Positions 20,022 through 28,895 of a DNA stretch of 64,000 nucleotides are shown here, piece by piece. The stretch is from Falsihalocynthiibacter arcticus (GTDB lineage: Bacteria > Pseudomonadota > Alphaproteobacteria > Rhodobacterales > Rhodobacteraceae): NCBI RefSeq assembly GCF_000812665.2, contig NZ_CP014327.1, positions 3,439,501 to 3,503,500 on the forward strand, given 5' to 3'. Both the position numbers and the translations under genes were made by a program. The notes beneath the pieces were generated by a model. The model was not told the DNA's origin and did no database searches. It was given only the letters and a program-made list of their open reading frames with translations. The first letter of the stretch is position 1, and the number at the start of each line of letters is the position of its first letter.

Positions 20022-20281
20022 GCAGCAGGCTCATTGACCAGTCCGCGGACCGCTTTCACGATTGACGCCACAGTAGAGATATCAAAGTCACTTTCGCTTG
20101 GATCGTTGGCATTAAAAGGCACTTGGATATCAAAGGCTTCTTCAATCGCAAAGATCGACTCGACCAGTCCAAGACTGTCGATGCCTAGGTCCTCCAATGT
20201 ACTTTCAAGCGTCACATCAGAGACATCGAGGACGGCTTGCTCCGCGACGATTTCGAATATTTTTTCTTGTACGTTTGGCAT
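20018..20281 (-). CDS. Acyl carrier protein, specialised
   Basis: The 87-residue carrier protein has the phosphopantetheine attachment serine S36 in DLGIDSLGLVE. It differs from housekeeping AcpP by a longer C-terminal region after QVPFNANDPSESDFDIS. It lies between lpxD and a ketoacyl synthase gene, so it probably carries hydroxyacyl or very-long-chain acyl groups for lipid A. The gene overlaps the synthase by 4 bases. Confidence 0.9.
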   Translation of the reverse strand: MPNVQEKIFEIVAEQAVLDVSDVTLESTLEDLGIDSLGLVESIFAIEEAFDIQVPFNANDPSESDFDISTVASIVKAVRGLVNEPAA

Positions 20282-20308
20282 TGATTGCCCTTTCCGTTAT
20301 GGGCTGAT

Positions 20309-21397
20309 CTAGTCTTTTTGCACGATGTTTGAAACAGTTTTTTGAAGCTCCCGAAATTGCTGCATCATTCGAGGCAGACGGCGGAGCGCTTTTTGCATAT
20401 CCATTTGGATTTCCATCTTAACGGCAGGGCTGCCTAATACGACCCGACCCGCAGGCACATTCGTAAATAATTTGGATGACCCGCCCGCAACCACGTCATC
20501 GCCGATAAAAATGTTATCGCTCGCGCCACATTGGCCCCCCATAACCACTCGGTTGCCGATCACGGTTGATCCGGCGATGCCAACCTGTCCACACAATAGG
20601 CAATCATCGCCAACCTGAACGTTATGGCCAAGATGAACTTGGTTGTCCAACTTCGTGCCGTTGCCGATGCGTGTGTCGCGGATGGTGCCGCGATCAATCG
20701 TGACATTCGCGCCAAGCTCCACGTTGTCGCCGATGGTCACGCCCCCAAGGCTGTGAATACGGGTCCAACTCTGCGCCTGCGCGTCGCCCTGATTGCCAAG
20801 ACTTTCGCGCGCATTCTCAACGCCGGATTTTTCGGGGGTCACAAAGGAAAACCCGTCCGCGCCAACAATGGCTCCGTGATTAGCAATAAAATTATGCCCA
20901 ATCGAGACGCGCGCCGCAATTCGCACACCTGCCCGCAACAGCGCATGATCGCCAATGGTGCTGCCTTCTTCAATGCTGCAATGGCTGGCAATCCGCGCGT
21001 TCACACCGATTTCGACGTTATCCCCAATCACTACAAAGGGGCCAATCGCTGCCCCCGCGCCGATTTTTGCGCTCGGGGCAATCACGGCCGTCGGATGGAT
21101 TCCGACGATCTGCGGACCGGGATCAAGGAGACGTGTGACGCCTGACATGGCATAGCGGGGACGCGGCACAAACAGCGCCGCCTTCAATCCAAGTGCCTGC
21201 CAATCGGCGCCTTGCCAAAGGATCGCGGCCTGTGCTTTCCCTTGCGAGAGGCCGTCGGCGTATTTGGGATCCATCGCCAACGCGAGATCCCGTGGGCCCG
21301 CAGTAGCAGGTTCAGAAACGCCGGAAATCTCAAGATCGACAGCGCCAAAAGCTTCCGCTCCAAGCGCTGCTGCAATCTCTGAAATACGATGTGTCAT
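20309..21397 (-). CDS. lpxD: UDP-3-O-acylglucosamine N-acyltransferase
   Basis: LpxD adds the N-linked hydroxyacyl chain in lipid A synthesis. The 362-residue protein has an N-terminal uridine-binding domain, a long left-handed beta helix of hexapeptide repeats (for example IGAGAAIGPFVVIGDNVEIG) and the signature NHGAIVGADGFSFV. It is a little longer than usual at the C-terminal helix. It stands alone here, without fabZ, lpxA or lpxB, unlike the usual lpx cluster. Downstream are the ACP and ketoacyl synthase genes; upstream by 27 bases is the L,D-transpeptidase. Confidence 0.94.
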   Translation of the reverse strand: MTHRISEIAAALGAEAFGAVDLEISGVSEPATAGPRDLALAMDPKYADGLSQGKAQAAILWQGADWQALGLKAALFVPRPRYAMSGVTRLLDPGPQIVGIHPTAVIAPSAKIGAGAAIGPFVVIGDNVEIGVNARIASHCSIEEGSTIGDHALLRAGVRIAARVSIGHNFIANHGAIVGADGFSFVTPEKSGVENARESLGNQGDAQAQSWTRIHSLGGVTIGDNVELGANVTIDRGTIRDTRIGNGTKLDNQVHLGHNVQVGDDCLLCGQVGIAGSTVIGNRVVMGGQCGASDNIFIGDDVVAGGSSKLFTNVPAGRVVLGSPAVKMEIQMDMQKALRRLPRMMQQFRELQKTVSNIVQKD

Positions 21398-21424
21398 TCA
21401 GTCCCCCAAAAGCTACTGGGAGAT

Positions 21425-23035
21425 TTAGCCTTGAACGGCTTGCAATGTAACCCCAGCCTTTTGCATTGCATCAAATATTTTGGCATCGCGTCCGTAAACA
21501 TCCCGACGATAGTTGGTCCGGCCTTTGGGATCCGTGATGGCGGTGCGGTACACAATATGAACGGGAACCGGTTGATCTAGTGGCACCGTCGTTTCGCGCC
21601 CCGTGGCCAAAATCTTTTTGAAATAAGGTTCCGGATCAGATTGCTGCCTGGCCAAAAGAGCAAACGCGAAATCCTGCGGATCACGCAACCGAACGCATCC
21701 ATGGCTAAAGGCGCGCGATTCACGGCCGAACAAATCCTTGGCCGGTGTGTCGTGCAAGTAGATATTATAGCGATTTGGGAACATAAACTTCACCAAACCC
21801 AAAGCATTGCCGCGACTTGGGGGCTGCTTAATATCAAAGGGGAAATTACGGGCGGAATATTGTGTAAAATCCTGACCCTCGCGGCTTACAATCTGGCCGG
21901 AACCGTTGATCAACCGTAAATGCGAAACCGCATTTGGGTTCTTCTTCAACATTGGTAGGTATTCTTTCACCGCAATCGAGCGGGGAACATTCCATGTTGG
22001 GTTGATAACCATATGGGTCATCACGTCGGAAAATTCGGGCGTTTGACGATCGGACGTGTTTTTGCCGACGACCGACCGTGTTTCGAAGGTGGTTTTACCG
22101 TCATCTATAATGCGGACGTGGAAATCGGTGATATTCACCCAAACGTGGCGTTCACCACGCTCAAGGCCATTGAGCCAACGTTCACGCTCCATGGCGACCA
22201 TAACAGACTTCAAACGTCCCTCGACGGGAACGTTAATTTCCGAAATTGTCGCGCCCCCTGCGACGCCATCCGGGCTTAAACCGTGGGTAAGCTGAAACAG
22301 TTGCACCGCCTTTTGCATCGCAACATCGTAGGTTTGGCTGGCGGAACGCCCCATATATCCCATGGCAATCAGGCGGTTACGAAGCGTCACCACTTCATTC
22401 CCACTCGCGCCAGGTTCAAGCTTCTTGGCGTTAACCGTTGGGCCCCATCCGCCGCGCTCAAGTTGCTTCTCAAGCGTCAGCTTCTCTTTGGTCAGAGCCA
22501 AATATTCGGGAGCCTTTGGGGCAAGATTTTTCAAAAAACCAGCAGGGGACGATTTGGCGAAGGCCTCCAACAGATCCTCCGATTTAAAGCGCGAAACTTT
22601 GCGAACCATACCCGGATCAACTTTTGACGGGGTCACAATTCCGCGGGAAATATCTTGGGCATATTGGACAAACAGGCGACTCATCTGGACTTCCATGCGC
22701 CCCAAGTCCCGTTGATTTTGAACGCGGCCTAGGTCGGCCATAAAGACATTGGGGTCATATTTGCCCGCCGGAAGCCCATGCACTCTTGCCATCGAAAGTG
22801 CTTGCAAAAACGCATTGCGGCGCGTTGCATCTTTTCCATTGTTCTGGGTCCAAATGGGCTCAAAATTCCGTCCACGATAGAACGCGGCGATTCCTGCGTC
22901 TTTTGCAGATTCTTCGGCGACAGCCTGTTTAAAAGCTGTAATTTCGGCCTGTGCTGAACTTGAGGCTGAAAGCGTCACCACCACAGACATCAAAACCAAC
23001 AAAAAAGAAGCAAAGCCTGCGCGCAAAAATACCAT
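21425..23035 (-). CDS. L,D-transpeptidase (LdtD/YcbB-like)
   Basis: The 536-residue exported enzyme has a signal peptide, an N-terminal helical region, a peptidoglycan-binding domain (LRNRLIAMGYMGRS...AVQLFQLTHGLSPDGVAG) and the YkuD catalytic domain with the HGC motif in FSHGCVRLRDP. It would form 3-3 crosslinks in peptidoglycan. The start at 23035 puts the signal peptide at the N terminus; the upstream ATG at 23113 would bury it. It is the first gene of an operon with lpxD, ACP and a ketoacyl synthase, and it is divergent from a MepK-like DUF882 gene. Confidence 0.92.
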   Translation of the reverse strand: MVFLRAGFASFLLVLMSVVVTLSASSSAQAEITAFKQAVAEESAKDAGIAAFYRGRNFEPIWTQNNGKDATRRNAFLQALSMARVHGLPAGKYDPNVFMADLGRVQNQRDLGRMEVQMSRLFVQYAQDISRGIVTPSKVDPGMVRKVSRFKSEDLLEAFAKSSPAGFLKNLAPKAPEYLALTKEKLTLEKQLERGGWGPTVNAKKLEPGASGNEVVTLRNRLIAMGYMGRSASQTYDVAMQKAVQLFQLTHGLSPDGVAGGATISEINVPVEGRLKSVMVAMERERWLNGLERGERHVWVNITDFHVRIIDDGKTTFETRSVVGKNTSDRQTPEFSDVMTHMVINPTWNVPRSIAVKEYLPMLKKNPNAVSHLRLINGSGQIVSREGQDFTQYSARNFPFDIKQPPSRGNALGLVKFMFPNRYNIYLHDTPAKDLFGRESRAFSHGCVRLRDPQDFAFALLARQQSDPEPYFKKILATGRETTVPLDQPVPVHIVYRTAITDPKGRTNYRRDVYGRDAKIFDAMQKAGVTLQAVQG

Positions 23036-23356
23036 TTTATCCTCGTTCCGTTCGCGTTTTAGTGTAGCGAAATACGTAAATCTTTCTTGAAAAGCAAGTG
23101 CATGCACGATCACGTTCTCGCGGGGTCCCGCTTTCCAACGTCAGTTTACCCGAATTTCTCCTTACTTTAAATATCCGGTGACAATTAAGCTTGGACTAAG
23201 GCCAATGCGCAACATTTCGCCCAAAACAGGCGGAATTCCCACCTTGTTTGAATCAAGCCTTGGCGGTTTTTTTCGATTATGTCATAAGAAAGGTGCATCT
23301 GGGGAATAATGCAGCCGCAAGTGAATGTGGCCAAAAAACGAGAACGGGCAGTACCA

Positions 23357-23926
23357 ATGACACTAGCGACACCAGCGGGCTTATCCCGCCGAGGCCTTTT
23401 AGCGGCTTTTGCGGCAACCGCGATCACAGCAGCGCCCACATATTCAAGTGCTGCGGGTTTTTTGCGCGGAAGTGGCGACATACGCCGTATCAACATGTTC
23501 AACCAACGTACGGGTGAAAATATCGACATGATCTATTGGATCGATGGCGAATATATCAAACCTGCCCTCACTCAGATTAATTACTTTATGCGAGACTGGC
23601 GTCAGGACGAAGCCAAAAATATCGATACACGCACAATTGATATCATCACGGCGTCCCACAGCCTTTTGGATGTCACAGAGCCCTACATGCTCTTGTCCGG
23701 ATATCGCAGTCCCAAAACCAACCAACTTTTACGCTCACGGTCACGCGGCGTTGCCAAAAATTCGCTGCACATGGTCGGCCAAGCTGCCGATTTGCGCCTC
23801 AAATCGCGTACTGTTTCGCAAATGGCTAAGGCTGCGGCTTCTTGCAGTGCCGGTGGCGTTGGCAAATATAGCCGATCCAATTTTGTCCATATGGATTGCG
23901 GCCCTGTACGTTCTTGGGGCGGCTAA
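23357..23926 (+). CDS. DUF882 (YcbK/MepK-like) peptidase, probably Tat-exported
   Basis: The 189-residue protein begins with a twin-arginine-like leader (SRRGLLAAFAATAITAAP). It continues with an M15-like Zn peptidase fold: YRSPKTNQLLRSRSRGVAKNS then LHMVGQAADLR, and NFVHMDCGPVR near the end, with the His/Asp ligands in place. In E. coli the homologue MepK cleaves 3-3 crosslinks and sits next to ldtD. Here the same pair is divergent. A start at 23309 with a GGGGAA element is possible and would add 16 residues. Confidence 0.85.
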   Translation: MTLATPAGLSRRGLLAAFAATAITAAPTYSSAAGFLRGSGDIRRINMFNQRTGENIDMIYWIDGEYIKPALTQINYFMRDWRQDEAKNIDTRTIDIITASHSLLDVTEPYMLLSGYRSPKTNQLLRSRSRGVAKNSLHMVGQAADLRLKSRTVSQMAKAAASCSAGGVGKYSRSNFVHMDCGPVRSWGG

Positions 23927-23962
23927 AAGCGACTTCACTCACAACATTCCTGCCCTACATTC

Positions 23963-23989
23963 AAGCCGCTCTCTTAATTGAGGCGGCTT
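23963..23989 (+). terminator. Hairpin at the end of the DUF882 gene
   Basis: The stem aagccgc / gcggctt with a 13-base loop overlaps the last codon of the convergent cytochrome gene. The T-run is short. Confidence 0.55.
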
Positions 23990-24893
23990 ATTTGCTTGAA
24001 TGGGCTGGAACGATCTGAAGATAGGCCGCAATGGCTTCGCGGTCGGCGCTAGGAAGTTTAGCTATGTTTTCAACAACATCGGCCATTTCCCCTCCTGCGG
24101 AATCATATTCTGGTGTAAAGCCCGACGTTAAATATTCGACCACATCAGCCTCTGACCAGTTAAATTCCCCCGGCGTAATATTTGGAATGCGTCCTTTGCC
24201 CACCGGATTTGGGGCGCCCGCAAGCCACAACGTCTTCTCGCTGCCTCCAAGCACATTCCGTGGTGTATGACATTCGCCGCAATGCCCCATGGCTTCGACC
24301 AAATAGCGGCCGTGTTCCTGCTGCGGGGTCAAATCGCCGGTCACGACCCAGTCGGTATTGACGAACAGCAGCTTCCAGCCGCCAAGGGACACCCGCATGT
24401 TGAACGGAAACCCAAGATCATGTGCTTCTCGCGGCGTATCAATTGCGGGAAGGCTGCGCAAATGTGCGATGAGGTCTACAATGTCTTGCAACTTCGCTTT
24501 GTTGAAGGTCGCATAGGGAAACGCCGGATAGTAATGTTCCCCCGTTGGCGATGTCCCTTTCAGAACCGCGTCGGCGATTTCTAGGTCGGTCCATGTGCCA
24601 ATACCTGCTGTGGGATGCGATGAAATATTGGGCGCGACAAAGGTTCCAAAGGGGCTAGGAAAGCGCTTTCCGCCTCCGAGTGCGTCGTTTTCATATTCTA
24701 CTCCCAAGGGCGCTGAGTGGCAGGAGGCACAGCCCATCGCAGAAAAGACTCGCGCGCCATTTTCTGTGCTGGGGATCATTCCCTCCAACGCATCAGGCGC
24801 GAGCCTTTCCGGCTTAGTGATATAGAGGCCAGCAACGACACAAACGGCGAGGATTCCCCCACTGCTCGCAATTTTCCTTCCCCAGGATGCCAT
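23988..24893 (-). CDS. Diheme c-type cytochrome
   Basis: The 301-residue protein has an N-terminal membrane anchor or uncleaved signal (GGILAVCVVAGLYI) and two heme-attachment motifs, CASCH and CGECH. The two cytochrome c domains resemble the subunits of membrane-bound dehydrogenases that pass electrons to the respiratory chain. It lies 33 bases after a cytochrome c' gene and is probably co-transcribed. No dehydrogenase gene is adjacent, so the electron donor is unknown. Confidence 0.88.
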   Translation of the reverse strand: MASWGRKIASSGGILAVCVVAGLYITKPERLAPDALEGMIPSTENGARVFSAMGCASCHSAPLGVEYENDALGGGKRFPSPFGTFVAPNISSHPTAGIGTWTDLEIADAVLKGTSPTGEHYYPAFPYATFNKAKLQDIVDLIAHLRSLPAIDTPREAHDLGFPFNMRVSLGGWKLLFVNTDWVVTGDLTPQQEHGRYLVEAMGHCGECHTPRNVLGGSEKTLWLAGAPNPVGKGRIPNITPGEFNWSEADVVEYLTSGFTPEYDSAGGEMADVVENIAKLPSADREAIAAYLQIVPAHSSK

Positions 24894-24926
24894 AGGTTCC
24901 CCTTTAGAAACAGTGCCTAAAATAAG

Positions 24927-25400
24927 CTATTTCTTTGGAGCGCGGTAGGCTTTGTGGCAAGAACTACAGGCGGCACCGACGCCCCCCATGCTGGCCTTGA
25001 TGCCATCAACACCCTGCCCTGCGGTTGCGACCATCGCCTCGGCCGCGACAACAAGGGCAGCACCTTCTTCGCCAGCTTTTGACCCTTCAGCCCAAATTGC
25101 TGGCATTGCGCGTGACCCGGGAAATGTGTCGCTGTCGGTTCCGGGCAACCAAAAACCGGATTGATCGACTGTAACCGAAGCAAGCAAAGCATCTGCGGCG
25201 GCCTGTGCTGCGGCCGCATCATAGGCCACTTCGCCTTTGAGCATCGCGCCAAGAGCGCCGAGCTCTTTGCCGCGTTGCTTCATATTCTCTTGGCGCGCTT
25301 CAACCGCGGCCTTGAGTTCAGCATCGGTGCTGGCGAATGAAATAGTTGCGCCAGAAATAGCAACGGCAGCACCAACGAGAAGAATTGAAAGACGTTTCAT
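24927..25400 (-). CDS. Cytochrome c' family protein
   Basis: The 157-residue periplasmic protein has a signal peptide (cut near ISFAS) and a four-helix-bundle sequence ending in CSSCHKAYR, the C-terminal heme motif typical of cytochrome c'. Such proteins bind NO or CO and can protect against nitrosative stress. It is the promoter-proximal gene of a two-cytochrome unit and is divergent from a LysR-type regulator, which may control it. Confidence 0.9.
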   Translation of the reverse strand: MKRLSILLVGAAVAISGATISFASTDAELKAAVEARQENMKQRGKELGALGAMLKGEVAYDAAAAQAAADALLASVTVDQSGFWLPGTDSDTFPGSRAMPAIWAEGSKAGEEGAALVVAAEAMVATAGQGVDGIKASMGGVGAACSSCHKAYRAPKK

Positions 25401-25492
25401 ATGAATTTTCCTTGCAAAGAGTCGTTTATCTAAGGTTAGCTGTTAGAAAATACATAGACAGTCCCCAATTTTGCAGAAGGTCCTCTTTATTT

Positions 25493-26365
25493 ATGCACAA
25501 GGAAAACTGGGATGACCTGCGATTTGTTTTGGCTGTCGCAGATTTAGGGTCAGTTTCAAAGGCGGCCAAGCATTTGGGTGTAAATCACGCGACCGTTTTG
25601 CGACGGGTCGCAAGCTACGAGGAACAACTCGGTACCGTATTGTTTGAGCGGACAGCTCATGGCTATCAAGTTTTGACCGATAAACGCGACGTGTTTGCCG
25701 CCGCGCGTGAGGCAGAGGATGCGCTTCGAGCAGTGCAAAACCTCGGCGGGCACGCGCGCCCCCTTTTGAGCGGAACGGTCCGTGTAACGTCAACAGATAC
25801 GTTCTGCCATTCGATATTGCCCGAAATTGCGGCCCAATTGCAGTCCCAAACCAACCAGTTATTCATTGAGCTTCTGTCCACAAATGCCCATGTCGATTTG
25901 GGCCGCTTGCAGGCCGATATCACAGTGCGTCCTGCGCAAAAGCTTGAGGACGATTTGATCGGGGAACAAGCGGCCATCATGGGATTTTCCGCCTATATGT
26001 CCCGCACACTCTCGCCCGAAAAATCGAACGATTGGATCACCTTAGTTGGTCCGCTGTCTCGCTCCCAGCCTGCCAATTGGATGTCCAAGTCCATTCCGCA
26101 ATCCGCATGTGTTGCGGCCGCAGACAGCTTTCAAACGCTGTGCCGTCTCGCCGTTGCAGGGCTTGGATGTACGTTTTTACCGAGTTTTATCGGCGACGCA
26201 GCGCCCGAACTGAAACGCCTCGAAACACAAGCGCCCGAGATGACAGTGCCGATTTGGGTTGCGAGCCATTCGGACCTCGCGCAAACCCCTAGGATTCGTG
26301 CGCTTCGGGCTCAGCTTTCGGCCTGCCTCACCGACCGCGCCGATATTTTGCGCGGCAAACCTTAA
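25493..26365 (+). CDS. LysR-family transcriptional regulator
   Basis: The 290-residue regulator has an N-terminal winged helix-turn-helix (DLGSVSKAAKHLGVNHATVLRRVASYEEQLGTVLFER written in part) and a LysR substrate-binding domain. The start at 25493 (MHKENWDDLRFVLAVADLGS) gives the typical N terminus; an ATG at 25385 would reach back into the cytochrome gene. It is divergent from the cytochrome c' gene, the usual arrangement for a LysR protein and its target. Confidence 0.9.
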   Translation: MHKENWDDLRFVLAVADLGSVSKAAKHLGVNHATVLRRVASYEEQLGTVLFERTAHGYQVLTDKRDVFAAAREAEDALRAVQNLGGHARPLLSGTVRVTSTDTFCHSILPEIAAQLQSQTNQLFIELLSTNAHVDLGRLQADITVRPAQKLEDDLIGEQAAIMGFSAYMSRTLSPEKSNDWITLVGPLSRSQPANWMSKSIPQSACVAAADSFQTLCRLAVAGLGCTFLPSFIGDAAPELKRLETQAPEMTVPIWVASHSDLAQTPRIRALRAQLSACLTDRADILRGKP

Positions 26366-26390
26366 TCGAGGACCGCGCAAAAGCCGTTTA

Positions 26391-27185
26391 TCAGATGTTG
26401 GATTTATCCGCAGCCGTGCCACCGCGAAACCCTGTGGCGACAATGAATTTTTCCGAGCTGTCCGCACGACTGGCTGGTGGCTTAACGTAGGTCACCTTCT
26501 TGAATTTCATCCGCAAAATCTTCTGCAAAAAATCCTCGGCTCCGCCCGCCAAAACCTTGGCAACAAACGTTCCCTCAGGCTCAAGTACATCAAAAGCGAA
26601 ATAAGCAGCTGCTTCACATAGCGCCATAATCCGGTTGTGGTCGGTCTGTTTATGCCCTGATGCCGAGGCGGCCATATCGCTCAGTACAACGTTGGCACGA
26701 CCATTAAGCCAAGTTTTCACCTGCTCGTCGGCATCGTTTTCCAGAAAATCGAGAACATGGATGTCGGCCCCGGGAATGGGTTCAACCTCTTGAAGATCAA
26801 CTCCCAAAACGGTGCCAATGGCCTTGCCCTTTTTCTCGCCAAGCGCATTCACACGCCGCACAGCAACTTGGCACCAGCCCCCCGGTGCACAGCCCAAATC
26901 GACAACGCGCGCTCCGGGCGTGAAGAAATTAAACTTATCGTCCAATTCCAAAATCTTATAGGCCGCACGACCGCGATATCCATCGGAGCCCGCCCGTTTG
27001 ACATAGGGGTCGTTGAGTTGGCGTTCGAGCCAAAGTGTCGAGGAAAGCTTGCGTCCGCGCGCGGTTTTCACCGTGACCCGAAGGTCGCGCAATCCACGTC
27101 CAGAGCCGCCCCGCGATCCCGGGCCGCCAGCCCCTTTGCCGCCAACCCGACGCCCTGCGCCGCCTTTTTCAGAACCGTCTGCCAT
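26391..27185 (-). CDS. rlmE: 23S rRNA (uridine-2552-2'-O-)-methyltransferase
   Basis: RlmE/FtsJ methylates U2552 in the A loop of 23S rRNA. The 264-residue protein has the SAM motif [15 protein letters not shown] and the K-D-K-E tetrad: the Lys in AAYKILEL, the Asp in LSDMAAS, the Lys in FVAKVLAGG and the Glu in SSEKFIV. The Gly/Arg-rich N-terminal extension of about 50 residues is common in alphaproteobacteria. It starts one base after the ppx stop, so the two genes form an operon. Confidence 0.95.
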   Translation of the reverse strand: MADGSEKGGAGRRVGGKGAGGPGSRGGSGRGLRDLRVTVKTARGRKLSSTLWLERQLNDPYVKRAGSDGYRGRAAYKILELDDKFNFFTPGARVVDLGCAPGGWCQVAVRRVNALGEKKGKAIGTVLGVDLQEVEPIPGADIHVLDFLENDADEQVKTWLNGRANVVLSDMAASASGHKQTDHNRIMALCEAAAYFAFDVLEPEGTFVAKVLAGGAEDFLQKILRMKFKKVTYVKPPASRADSSEKFIVATGFRGGTAADKSNI

Positions 27186-27186
27186 T

Positions 27187-28299
27187 TTAATCGGCCTCAT
27201 CTATTAACACGCCATCGGCGCTCATTAGGGCGTATAGCAGCCCTTCGCGCAAACCGCGATCCGCAACTGAAAGTTTATCTGTTGGCCAGATCCGCAGCAA
27301 GGCCTGAAGAATCGCGGCCCCAGACATGATCAATGCCTGTCGATCTTTGCCAATCCGTGGATCGTTGCGCCGCCCGTCTGGACCAAGCGACAAGTATTCC
27401 TGAATGACCGCATCGATTTGGTCGCTGGTCATTTGCAAGCCGTCGACCTTGTTGCGATCATAGCGACGCAAATTCAAATGGCTCGCGGCGACGGTCGTAA
27501 CGGTTCCCGAGGTGCCAATGATCTGAAATCCAGCCCGAATGTGGTCGCCGATATAGGGGGTGAAATTCGCCAATTTCTCCTCAAAAAACCAACTCATCAA
27601 GGCAAAACGCGCCGCGTCATTATCCACATCCATGAACTGGTCGCGCAGCGTCGCCACCCCAAGGGGCACCGAAATCCAGTCCACAACCCGCGCCATTGTA
27701 TCGGGCAGATTCTTGCCGTCAAATCCATGTTTTACCTGCATAATCGCGGCTTTTCGGTCGCGTTTGGGAAGGTGGGAAACATCGAGCCAGACAAGCTCCG
27801 TGCTACCGCCGCCAATATCCACAACCAGCAATTGTTCGGTTTTACGGCTCATTAAAGGCGCGCAACTAATCACCGCAAGGCGCGCCTCTTCTTGGGCGGG
27901 GATGATCTCAAGCTTAAGGCCGGTTTCGCGCTTCACCCGCGAAATCAACTCATGTGCATTGGTGGCCCGCCGACAGGCCTCGGTCGCAATCAGGCGCATC
28001 CGAGTCACTTTATGGCGGCGCAATTTCTTTTGGCAAATTCGCATCGCTTGAACCGTGCGTGCGATCGATCCGCGCGACAAACGGCCAGAAGCCTCAAGCC
28101 CTGATCCAAGCTGAACCGACTTGGAAAAACTGTCGACAACTTCAAATTGCGCACCTTTGGGACGCGCAATTAGCATGCGGCAACTATTTGTTCCCAAATC
28201 CAATGCCGCATACAGCGGCACGGAATCGGTGTGTATTGGCGCGGGGGTATCAACCGCAACTGGGATCGCGCCCGCACCATCGGGACGCTTGGGCGTCAT
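27187..28299 (-). CDS. Ppx/GppA phosphatase family protein
   Basis: The 370-residue protein belongs to the actin-like ASKHA fold, with phosphate-binding motifs [13 protein letters not shown] and [13 protein letters not shown] and the later GTSGTVT. It would act as an exopolyphosphatase or (p)ppGpp-related phosphohydrolase. It lacks the long C-terminal HD domain of E. coli Ppx, which is usual for the alphaproteobacterial short form. It precedes rlmE. Confidence 0.92.
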   Translation of the reverse strand: MTPKRPDGAGAIPVAVDTPAPIHTDSVPLYAALDLGTNSCRMLIARPKGAQFEVVDSFSKSVQLGSGLEASGRLSRGSIARTVQAMRICQKKLRRHKVTRMRLIATEACRRATNAHELISRVKRETGLKLEIIPAQEEARLAVISCAPLMSRKTEQLLVVDIGGGSTELVWLDVSHLPKRDRKAAIMQVKHGFDGKNLPDTMARVVDWISVPLGVATLRDQFMDVDNDAARFALMSWFFEEKLANFTPYIGDHIRAGFQIIGTSGTVTTVAASHLNLRRYDRNKVDGLQMTSDQIDAVIQEYLSLGPDGRRNDPRIGKDRQALIMSGAAILQALLRIWPTDKLSVADRGLREGLLYALMSADGVLIDEAD

Positions 28300-28507
28300 T
28301 TTTACGCCCTTTCATTTTCGAGTTATCCCCAAGCTATGTCCTTCTGTGCACAGGTGCAAGGTCACTCGTCGGGGAAACGTAGTTTGCCCCCCCTCATAAT
28401 GAACATGAAGATTTTTCCAATGTTGCCCCGTAGCACAGCCGCGCGCAAACCTTTAGAGCTACGTCCGAGCACGCCTTTTGGGCTATGGGTCGCGAAAACG
28501 AGATGTC

Positions 28508-28524
28508 AGGTCGAAATTCGACCT
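28508..28524. promoter_or_regulatory. Perfect palindrome upstream of the one-carbon cluster
   Basis: The 17-base sequence aggtcgaaattcgacct is a perfect 8+1+8 inverted repeat 48 bases before the GTG start at 28573. It looks like an operator for a dimeric regulator. I see no cobalamin riboswitch elements in the 273-base intergenic region. Confidence 0.5.
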
Positions 28525-28572
28525 TATTTGCGCGCGGGCCACCCTAAAACTAAAGAGAGAAGGGAATCAGCA

Positions 28573-28869
28573 GTGGCACAAGTTACCATCGTATATTGGC
28601 GAGATATGCCAGCACAGGTCATCGTTGGACGGGGTCGTCGCAGTGTGAAAATTCAGCTCTCTGAGCGGTTTGAACAAGCGATTGATCGTGCAGCAATGGC
28701 TTCGGGGGCCGCAGGCACCGACGCGTATCTCGCGGAGTGGCGCAAAGCCCCTTCGGTTGAAGTTGAAGGCAGTGACGAGGAGGCCGCACAGGCCAAAGCT
28801 GCCGAGATTGAAGCTGAATATGATCGTGACCGCCTCAAAGCGCTGATTTCCAATAACGGATGGGCTTAG
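28573..28869 (+). CDS. 'Virulence factor' family protein of corrinoid clusters
   Basis: The 98-residue protein reads MAQVTIVYWRDMPAQVIVGRGR and matches my memory of a small family named 'virulence factor' that travels with corrinoid methyltransferase genes in Rhodobacteraceae. The start is GTG at 28573 with a purine-rich site (agagagaaggga) upstream. Despite the name, the context points to one-carbon or cobalamin metabolism. It lies 26 bases before the reductase gene. Confidence 0.8.
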   Translation: MAQVTIVYWRDMPAQVIVGRGRRSVKIQLSERFEQAIDRAAMASGAAGTDAYLAEWRKAPSVEVEGSDEEAAQAKAAEIEAEYDRDRLKALISNNGWA

Positions 28870-28895
28870 CCCCATCCTCCTTTTGGAGGGCATGT

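Noticed and set aside
28300-28572. Cobalamin riboswitch before the corrinoid cluster
   Set aside because: No B12-box-like sequence could be found; only a plain palindrome is present.
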